DNA of 7,602 bases from Gemmatimonadota bacterium (lineage in GTDB: Bacteria > Gemmatimonadota > Gemmatimonadetes > Longimicrobiales > RSA9): the NCBI GenBank assembly GCA_016207445.1, contig JACQPS010000222.1, forward strand, positions 1 through 7,602. Direction: 5' to 3'. Under the pieces are notes generated by a model. The model did no database searches and was not told the origin of the DNA. It saw nothing but the letters and a program-made list of their open reading frames with translations. A program made the translations under genes and the position numbers. Below are positions 1 through 4,435 of the stretch, piece by piece (position 1 is the first letter of the stretch; every line of letters begins with the position of its first letter).

Positions 1-62
1 CCGCTGGCGCGCGCCGACGCAGCGCCGGCCAGGGTCGTAGCGACGCCGCGCGGCTCCGGGGT

Positions 63-86
63 CCCCACGGGGCGAAACCCGTGGGG
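63..86 (-). terminator. GC-rich hairpin at the end of the ABC operon
   Basis: A perfect 9-bp stem (CCCCACGGG pairing with CCCGTGGGG) encloses the six-base loop GCGAAA. It begins only a few bases beyond the permease stop codon, where a terminator for the minus-strand operon would sit. No T-run follows on the minus strand, so it is not a canonical intrinsic terminator. It may stop transcription with Rho or protect the 3' end. The remaining bases 1-62 show nothing I can assign. Confidence 0.5.
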
Positions 87-92
87 GCGGGG

Positions 93-797
93 TCAAGCGC
101 GCAGCGCGCGCGCCGCGCGCCGCAGGCGCCGCGACCAGCCCAGATAGAGCAGCGCCAGCGCCGCGGGCACGATCGTGATGTCGCGAAGGATCAGGGGCAC
201 GAGCGTCTCGAACCGGAGGCGTTGCGAATCCAGCCCGAGAACGTGCACGAGGCGCTCCGCGCCGCCGACGGTCTCGGCCGCGAGCAGGACGAAGACGAGC
301 GCGATGGCCGCCACCACACCGGGCATGCGCGTGTCGATCAGCAGCTCGGCCGCGAGCACGAGGGGAGCGAGCAGCCACGCGCTGAGCGTCAAGCGCGCCG
401 CATACCAGACCGCGTAGCGGGAGTCACCGAGCGAGAGCGCCAGCGCCAGCGCGACCGCGCAGGTCGCGAAGCCCAGCAGCGAGAGGAGCGCCGCCAGCGT
501 CTTGCCCAGCGCATAGCGGCCGGGGGACAGAAAGTTGGCCAGCAGGTACTCGCCGAACCCGCTCTCCCGGTCCGCGGCCAGGCCGAAGCGGAAGACGAGC
601 AGGAAGTAGGCGAGATAGCCGTAGACGAAGAGCCGATCGTCGGCCGGACGCGGCGGTGCCGAACGCCAGTACCCGAAATGCCCCGCGGCCAGGAACAGCG
701 AGAAGATCGCGACGGCCGTCCACGTCGACCGGCTGCGCACCAGCCGGCGCAGCTCCAGCTCGGCCAGGGTCGCGGCATCCCGCAGCAGTGTGCTCAT
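93..797 (-). CDS. ABC-2-type transporter permease, six membrane helices
   Basis: This 234-aa integral membrane protein is probably the membrane half of the ABC transporter whose ATPase is encoded just upstream. Hydrophobic segments are visible at about residues 24-42, 56-72, 100-124, 134-152, 160-176 and 205-221, giving six helices. A basic, probably cytoplasmic N-terminus (LELRRLVRSRS) and a very Arg-rich C-terminal tail flank them. Size and topology match small ABC-2/CcmB-like permeases. The region around residues 80-100 (FGEYLLANFLSPGRYALGK) resembles the cytoplasmic coupling segment between helices 2 and 3 of ABC-2 permeases. The ATG overlaps the ATPase stop in an ATGA arrangement (794-797), so the two are almost certainly translationally coupled. 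The substrate cannot be read from the sequence. The neighbouring exported peptide and lipoprotein suggest export or surface assembly, but that is inference. A CcmB-like haem exporter is less likely because no cytochrome c maturation genes are present. Confidence 0.85.
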   Translation of the reverse strand: MSTLLRDAATLAELELRRLVRSRSTWTAVAIFSLFLAAGHFGYWRSAPPRPADDRLFVYGYLAYFLLVFRFGLAADRESGFGEYLLANFLSPGRYALGKTLAALLSLLGFATCAVALALALSLGDSRYAVWYAARLTLSAWLLAPLVLAAELLIDTRMPGVVAAIALVFVLLAAETVGGAERLVHVLGLDSQRLRFETLVPLILRDITIVPAALALLYLGWSRRLRRAARALRA

Positions 798-1420
798 GCC
801 GGCTCCGCAAGTACCCGGACCGCGTCCACGCGCAGCACGACCCGGGCGGCTTTCTCGGGGATCTCCTGGTTCGTCGTCACGATCACGACGCCCGTGCGTG
901 CGCGCTCGAGCAGCAGCTCCGTGAGCGTGTGCCTGGCGGCGGCCGAGAGGTGCTCGTACGGCTCGTCCAGCAGCGTAACGGCGGCCTCGCGCCGGAAGAG
1001 CGCATCGAGCAGCAGGCGCTTGGCCTCGCCCGTGGAGAGTCGCGTCACTTCCTTCTCCGCCGTGGCCGACGCGGCAGCGAGCGGGTGCGATGAGACGCCG
1101 CCGGGGACGAGCCGCGCGACGAGTCGACTCCAGTCGCCGACCGTCACGCCGGCGGGAAGGCGCATGCCCGGGTGGTAGTAGAGTCGCGTCACGGGCCCCG
1201 GGCCGGAGTAGCGGACTTCGCCGGCCGTGGGCAGGAGGCAGCCGGCCAGCGCGCGCAGCAGCGACGACTTGCCCGCGCCGTTCTCACCGATGACCCAGGC
1301 GATCTCCCCCTGCGCGTGCTCCCAGCTGAAGCGCTCGAGCACGACCTGCCGCGCGCGCCGCAGCGTCAGATCCGAGATATGCACCCGCCATTGCCGCCCC
1401 TGGCTCACGGTGTCAGGCAT
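794..1420 (-). CDS. ABC transporter ATP-binding protein with non-canonical H-loop
   Basis: This 208-aa nucleotide-binding subunit is of the short CcmA/ABC-2 size class and is predicted to power the adjacent permease. Visible motifs are the Walker A GENGAGKSS (residues 45-53), the signature LSTGE (128-132, in place of LSGGQ) and the Walker B VTLLDEP (148-154) with catalytic Glu153. Two positions are unusual. The Q-loop glutamine appears to be His82 (YYHPGM, where CcmA-like proteins have HQPG), and the switch histidine is replaced by Asn184 (VTTNQE, where TTH is usual). The start was chosen at ATG 1420, with GGTGG five bases upstream. Alternatives are GTG 1429, or GTG 1408, which would make a GTGA overlap with the lipoprotein stop. 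All three keep the domain intact. The gene overlaps the lipoprotein gene at its 5' end and the permease by four bases at its 3' end, indicating one operon. Confidence 0.9.
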   Translation of the reverse strand: MPDTVSQGRQWRVHISDLTLRRARQVVLERFSWEHAQGEIAWVIGENGAGKSSLLRALAGCLLPTAGEVRYSGPGPVTRLYYHPGMRLPAGVTVGDWSRLVARLVPGGVSSHPLAAASATAEKEVTRLSTGEAKRLLLDALFRREAAVTLLDEPYEHLSAAARHTLTELLLERARTGVVIVTTNQEIPEKAARVVLRVDAVRVLAEPA

Positions 1421-2421
1421 TCGTACCACCGGTTCAGGTCATCGACTACGATCGAAACCGCGCGCCCCGGAAGGTAGGCGTGGTGGATGGCGTTCACGTT
1501 CAGCAGGTAGGAGCGCCGGTAGCGCAACTGGCGATCGAGCCGCACGATCGCCTTCTCCAGGAAGTCTCGCACCCGCCGGCCGCTGCGCGTGATGTACAGA
1601 AAGTCGCCGGTGCGGTGGTCGACGGCCGAAGCGATCACCGGCGTCACCATACGTTCCAGCACCGCGTCCGTCACCGGCATTTCCGGGACGAAGTCGACGT
1701 CGGCCCGGACGCCGTCCGGGAGCGGCAGCGGCACGCGGCGTGGCACGGCGGCGTCGCCCCAGGAGAATAGGTACGCATGCGGGAACAGGAACTGGTGCGC
1801 CACGATCGCGCGCCCGTCGTGAAACGTCTCGAGCACGGTCAGGTTCGCAAGGCCCTTGATGGCGAAGTCGGCATAGTGCGCAACGGGAACCGGCAGGGGA
1901 GCCGGAGCCGCCGTCGTACCGGCAGCAAGCGTATACAGCAGGTGCGGCGGGTTCCGGCCGAAGACGACCGGCGTCACGAGCAGCTCGCGCCCGCGCACCC
2001 GTACGCGCTGCGGCGGAAAGCCGAGCTCGATGGTGCCGCGCTCGTTTCCGGCCAGATCGAAGGCGCGCAGGTTCAGGCGGCCCCGGTCGGCCACGTACAC
2101 GAGCGAATCGCCCGCCAGCGCTGCGCTCTGCGGCTGGATGATCCGCCCCGCGCCGCTGGAAGGCAGGGGCACCGCCCAGCGGACGCGCAAGTCGGGACCG
2201 TGCCACGCGACTTCCGCCGCGTCCGCGTACAGCACGAGAAAGGAAGTATCATCGACGGAACTCATCTCTGAAACGGCGCGGCCCGGGTTGGTGCCCGGGA
2301 CCGGCACACACGTCACGGGATTCGACCGGGAGACGAAGTCTGCGATGAAATCCGGCGCAGGCGCGCCGGCGGCGCCGCAAGCGGCCACCGGCAGGAGCAG
2401 CGGGAGGAGAGCCGTTCTCAT
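1405..2421 (-). CDS. Predicted beta-propeller-like surface lipoprotein
   Basis: This 338-aa protein begins with a lipoprotein signal: MRT, a hydrophobic stretch, then the lipobox VAAC with Cys15. Gly at +2 gives no inner-membrane retention signal, so outer-membrane lipidation is likely. The mature part is rich in short beta-strand patterns typical of propeller blades, for example around residues 61-84, 105-130 (SLVYVADRGRLNLRAFDLAGN) and near the C-terminus (GDFLYITRSGRRV). This resembles the six-bladed propeller lipoproteins that accompany small exported peptides in Bacteroidota, but blade count and family are inference. Cys38 and Cys335 lie near the two ends and could close the propeller with a disulfide. 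An in-frame GTG at 2472 would extend the N-terminus by 17 residues and bury the lipobox, so ATG 2421 is preferred despite a weak ribosome-binding site. The gene lies 85 bases after the Cys-peptide gene and overlaps the ATPase gene. The exact function is unknown. Confidence 0.75.
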   Translation of the reverse strand: MRTALLPLLLPVAACGAAGAPAPDFIADFVSRSNPVTCVPVPGTNPGRAVSEMSSVDDTSFLVLYADAAEVAWHGPDLRVRWAVPLPSSGAGRIIQPQSAALAGDSLVYVADRGRLNLRAFDLAGNERGTIELGFPPQRVRVRGRELLVTPVVFGRNPPHLLYTLAAGTTAAPAPLPVPVAHYADFAIKGLANLTVLETFHDGRAIVAHQFLFPHAYLFSWGDAAVPRRVPLPLPDGVRADVDFVPEMPVTDAVLERMVTPVIASAVDHRTGDFLYITRSGRRVRDFLEKAIVRLDRQLRYRRSYLLNVNAIHHAYLPGRAVSIVVDDLNRWYECLTP

Positions 2422-2470
2422 GATCCGCGCTCGGGTTTCGGTTCGCACTCGCACACCCGTGCAAGGTCCC

Positions 2471-2491
2471 ACGCGCGCTTCTCGCGCGCGT
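2471..2491 (-). promoter_or_regulatory. Hairpin between peptide and lipoprotein genes
   Basis: A perfect 8-bp inverted repeat (ACGCGCGC and GCGCGCGT) surrounds a five-base loop, GAGAA on the minus strand. It lies 15 bases after the peptide stop and about 50 bases before the lipoprotein ATG. No T-tract follows, so it is not a full intrinsic terminator. In this position it could stabilise the 3' end of a peptide mRNA or reduce read-through, giving more peptide than lipoprotein and transporter. That role is inference; the inverted repeat itself is directly visible. Confidence 0.45.
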
Positions 2492-2506
2492 TCACAAATT
2501 CCACCA

Positions 2507-2722
2507 TCACGACACGATGATCTTCTCGGCGACGCAGCCGACGTATTCCGCGAAGCACTCGATTTCCGCGAGGTTCCGGAAGAGCCCTGGAAGGGCGCCC
2601 GCGTCGGAAATGCAGCCCATGTATTCCTTCGCGCAGTCGGTCGCGAAAGCCGCCTCGGCTGGGCCGAGCAACAGCGCGGCTGCGAGAGGCAGCGCCACGA
2701 CTCTGGATAGCAGCGTTCTCAT
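2507..2722 (-). CDS. Small secreted peptide with twin CX6C motifs
   Basis: This is a 71-aa protein I do not recognise. It has a clear Sec signal peptide: basic MRTLLSR, a hydrophobic core (VVALPLAAALLLG), and an AFA cleavage site after residue 27. The predicted mature peptide is 44 residues with cysteines at 30, 37, 56 and 63. The two halves look duplicated: DCAKEYMGCI (29-38) and ECFAEYVGCV (55-64) share Cys, Glu, Tyr, Gly and Cys at matching positions, separated by a Gly/Pro-containing turn. A disulfide-linked helical hairpin (C30-C63, C37-C56) is plausible. ATG 2722 is supported by GAGGAGG (2728-2734) five bases upstream, the best ribosome-binding site of the minus-strand genes. A longer reading from 2848 would bury the signal peptide. 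It is first in the putative operon, ahead of a lipoprotein and an ABC transporter, so it may be a structural, signalling or toxin-like exported peptide. Nothing in the sequence decides among these. Confidence 0.75.
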   Translation of the reverse strand: MRTLLSRVVALPLAAALLLGPAEAAFATDCAKEYMGCISDAGALPGLFRNLAEIECFAEYVGCVAEKIIVS

Positions 2723-2768
2723 GGTGGCCTCCTCTGGTTCCGGATCGAGTGTCCTCCTCCGCGCCGCT

Positions 2769-2790
2769 CCGGCCGTAGACGACCGGCCGG
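2769..2790 (-). promoter_or_regulatory. Inverted repeat at predicted 5' end of peptide mRNA
   Basis: CCGGCC (2769-2774) and GGCCGG (2785-2790) form a 6-bp stem around a 10-base loop. If the candidate -24/-12 promoter is used, transcription would begin near 2790, so the message would start with this hairpin, about 46 bases ahead of the peptide ATG. A 5' stem-loop often protects small abundant mRNAs. In GC-rich DNA such short repeats also arise by chance. Confidence 0.3.
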
Positions 2791-2800
2791 CGCGACGCAA

Positions 2801-2816
2801 GGCACCCGGCGGGCCA
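2801..2816 (-). promoter_or_regulatory. Candidate sigma-54 (-24/-12) promoter of the peptide operon
   Basis: On the minus strand the site reads TGGCCCG-N4-GTGCC, against the sigma-54 consensus TGGCACG-N4-TTGCA. The invariant GG and GC are correctly 10 bases apart, and nine of the twelve consensus positions match. Transcription would start near 2790, leaving about 68 bases of leader before the peptide ATG with its strong ribosome-binding site. The gene directly upstream encodes a sigma-54 activator, which raises the plausibility. I see no convincing sigma-70 promoter in the 132-base gap. GC-rich DNA makes such matches fairly common, so this remains a candidate. Confidence 0.45.
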
Positions 2817-2829
2817 GCGGGTCGCTGGC
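2813..2829. promoter_or_regulatory. Perfect dyad overlapping the -24 element
   Basis: GCCAGCG and CGCTGGC form a perfect 7-bp inverted repeat around three bases. One half-site contains the TGG of the candidate -24 box. It also lies 26 bases past the TAA of the activator gene, so it could be a binding site for a repressor or the activator, or a short hairpin marking the end of that gene's transcript. There is no T-run. The repeat is certain; its role is not. Confidence 0.4.
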
Positions 2830-2854
2830 GCTGAATCCGCTGAGCCACAGCACG

Positions 2855-3907
2855 TTACGCGCGGGGCCCCGATCCCACCTCGCCTGTGCGCTGCGCACTT
2901 TCGATCGGCTCCGACCGGTCGGTCCCGCCGTTCAGGCCGAGCAGGCGGAGCTTGAGGCGCAGCGTCGTGCGCGCCATGCCGAGCGCGTGCGCGGTACGGG
3001 TCTTGTTGCCGCGGCAGCGCCGCAGCGTCTCGAGGATGATCCGCCGCTCCTCCTCCGCCGAGCCGAGGAAGGAGTAGCGGCCCTGCGCCTGCGGCGACGT
3101 GTGCACCGGCGGCGCCGTGGTCGACGGCACGGGTTCCGGCGGTGTTCGAAACAGCCCGCGCGGGAGGTGCTTGCGGCCGATGCGCCGGCCGCCGCACGCG
3201 AGCACGGCGGCCTCGACCGCGTGCGCGAGCTCGCGTACGTTGCCAGGCCACGCATACGAGCCGAGCACCGCGAGTGCTTCCGGATCGAAGCCGTCGAGCC
3301 GGCGCCCGTAACGCGCGCTGAAGCGCTCCAGGAAGTGACGGGCGAGAAACTCGACATCCCCCGCCCGCTCCCGCAACGGCGGCAGGTGGAAGGAGAGAAC
3401 CAGGAGCCGGTGGTAGAGGTCGCGGCGGAAGCGGCCTGCTGCGACCGCCCGCTCCAGATCCAGCCCGCTCGCCGCCATCACGCGCGCATCGACCCGCACC
3501 ACGTGCTCGCCGCCGAGGCGGCGCACCTGCCCGTCCTCGAGCACGGTCAGGAGCTTCGCCTGGAGCGCGAGCGGCAGCTCGCCGATCTCGTCCAGAAAGA
3601 GGGTGCCGCCGTGCGCCTGCTCGATCAGCCCACGGTGCGATTGCTGCGCGCCCGTGAACGCGCCGCGCGTGTGGCCGAAGAACTCGCTCTCGAACAGACT
3701 CTCCGGAATGCCCGCGCAATTCACTGCGATGAAAGCGCCGCGCCCGCGAGCGGACGCGTCATGCACTGCACGCGCCAGCACGCCCTTCCCCGTTCCGCTC
3801 TCCCCGAGCAGCAGCACCGGCGCGTCGACCAGGGCCGCGCGGCGGCCGAAGCCGCGCACGGTCTGCGCGGCGTCGCTCTGGCCCAGAATGCGGTCGAACG
3901 GATCCAC
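2855..3907 (-). CDS. Sigma-54-dependent activator lacking a receiver domain
   Basis: This 350-aa protein is an AAA+ enhancer-binding protein that would remodel RNA polymerase-sigma-54 at -24/-12 promoters. The AAA+ domain starts almost at residue 1: Walker A GESGTGKG (35-42), the sigma-54 contact loop GAFTGA (82-87), Walker B GGTLFLDE (100-107), the arginine-finger region RFRRDLYHR (159-167), LRER (178-181) and WPGNVREL (220-227). A Pro/Thr-rich linker (about 255-275) leads to a Fis-type helix-turn-helix (about 284-324). No response-regulator, GAF or PAS sensor domain precedes the ATPase, as in PspF, so control must come from a partner protein, from expression level, or from the unusual C-terminal tail. 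The usual sensor I Thr-Asn appears as Ser-Gly (AASGLDL, 145-151). The start is GTG; an in-frame TGA lies four codons upstream, which excludes a longer reading. No clear Shine-Dalgarno is seen. It is co-directional with and just upstream of the peptide operon, its likely target. Confidence 0.92.
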   Translation of the reverse strand: MDPFDRILGQSDAAQTVRGFGRRAALVDAPVLLLGESGTGKGVLARAVHDASARGRGAFIAVNCAGIPESLFESEFFGHTRGAFTGAQQSHRGLIEQAHGGTLFLDEIGELPLALQAKLLTVLEDGQVRRLGGEHVVRVDARVMAASGLDLERAVAAGRFRRDLYHRLLVLSFHLPPLRERAGDVEFLARHFLERFSARYGRRLDGFDPEALAVLGSYAWPGNVRELAHAVEAAVLACGGRRIGRKHLPRGLFRTPPEPVPSTTAPPVHTSPQAQGRYSFLGSAEEERRIILETLRRCRGNKTRTAHALGMARTTLRLKLRLLGLNGGTDRSEPIESAQRTGEVGSGPRA

Positions 3908-4020
3908 CGGCGCGAGTCACGAGGGTTGCAACGGCACTGCGGGTTGCGACGTCGCGTCAGGCTAGGCGTAGCGCCCGGGCGCGACCATAGCCGTACGGGC
4001 CGCACCGACCAGCAGAAAAA

Positions 4021-4052
4021 AATTCACCGCAGCGAGCGCAGAGGACGCAAAG
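4021..4052 (+). repeat. Dispersed intergenic repeat, left copy
   Basis: The copy starts with AATTCACCGC and continues with degenerate ACGCAGAG-type units to GACGCAAAG. The reverse complement of 4269-4303 starts with the same 10 bases, and the similarity continues over roughly 30 bases with a few substitutions and small gaps. Repeats of the TTCACCGC...ACGCAGAG type are known between genes in many bacterial genomes. This copy is preceded by an A-run (4016-4022). Confidence 0.65.
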
Positions 4053-4268
4053 CTTGCCAACGCGAGAGCCGAGCGGAGCCGGGCGCGTGGGCGCCGGCCA
4101 GGCCGCGCCCGCTTCTGCACCCGCAGTGCCCGCGCCGCCGCCCGCGCCTGCGCCTGCGCCCGCTGTGAACCCTCGGCTCGGTCCTTAGAAGCCACAGCAA
4201 CCCACTCCATTTCCTGAAGAGCCAAATGTAGTTTCGGTGTTCGCAGGGCCCGCGGAATTGCGCGACGA

Positions 4269-4303
4269 AGCCTCCGCGGTCTTTGCGTTCTCCGCGGTGA
4301 ATT
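4269..4303 (-). repeat. Dispersed intergenic repeat, right inverted copy
   Basis: Read on the minus strand from 4303, this copy begins AATTCACCGC and continues through GAACGCAAAG to a CCGCGGAGG end. It is inverted relative to the copy at 4021-4052, so the two could fold together or be the ends of a 283-base unit. The flanks show no clear target-site duplication. Confidence 0.65.
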
Positions 4304-4347
4304 GCAGTAACCGGCAGGCCGGCGTTGACGCGGGCGCACGGCTTGCA

Positions 4348-4374
4348 GCGAGCCGGGCGAGCCGGGCGAGCCCG
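4348..4374 (+). repeat. Three tandem 9-bp repeats
   Basis: GCGAGCCGG occurs twice exactly, followed by a third copy with one change (GCGAGCCCG). The array lies about 60 bases ahead of the transporter start. It may be a chance GC-rich slippage product; three adjacent sites upstream of a promoter could also bind a regulator, but nothing else supports that. Confidence 0.5.
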
Positions 4375-4435
4375 GCGTGGCGCCTGGCGGGGCGGGAGCC
4401 TAGATTCGGCGCCCCGAACAAACCCGAGCGAGCCG

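Larger units (their letters stand above)
3908..4435. other. Intergenic region without credible gene
   Basis: This 528-base gap separates the minus-strand activator from the plus-strand peptide transporter. I find no reading frame with convincing protein features. It holds two inverted copies of an intergenic repeat (4021-4052 and 4269-4303), a GCGCCT-like low-complexity run near 4144-4161, a comparatively AT-rich patch near 4185-4250, and a 9-bp tandem repeat (4348-4374). A weak -10-like TAGATT at 4401-4406 could serve the transporter gene, but no matching -35 is evident. The promoter of the activator should also lie here; I cannot place it. Confidence 0.7.

Noticed and set aside
81..1178. 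365-aa plus-strand open frame opposite the ABC genes
   Set aside because: Gln/Arg/Glu-rich low complexity, antisense to a permease and an ATPase with intact motifs.
93..1420. ATPase/permease pair as CcmAB haem exporter
   Set aside because: Sizes are similar, but no CcmC, CcmD, CcmE or CcmF genes are present and the ATPase has divergent loops; a generic ABC-2-type label is safer.
2507..2722. Four-Cys peptide as a RiPP substrate of the radical SAM enzyme
   Set aside because: The peptide has a Sec signal, its gene is on the opposite strand almost 4 kb away, and it has its own regulator and transporter; nothing links the two directly.
2418..3719. 433-aa open frame on the minus strand overlapping the activator and peptide genes
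   Set aside because: Extremely Arg/Ala/Gly/Pro-rich with no domain features; it is an alternative-frame shadow of the clear AAA+ activator and of the signal-peptide-bearing small gene.
2987..4168. 393-aa plus-strand open frame antisense to the activator
   Set aside because: Low-complexity composition rich in Arg, Glu and Ala, no motifs, and fully explained as the antisense of a well-supported sigma-54 activator gene.
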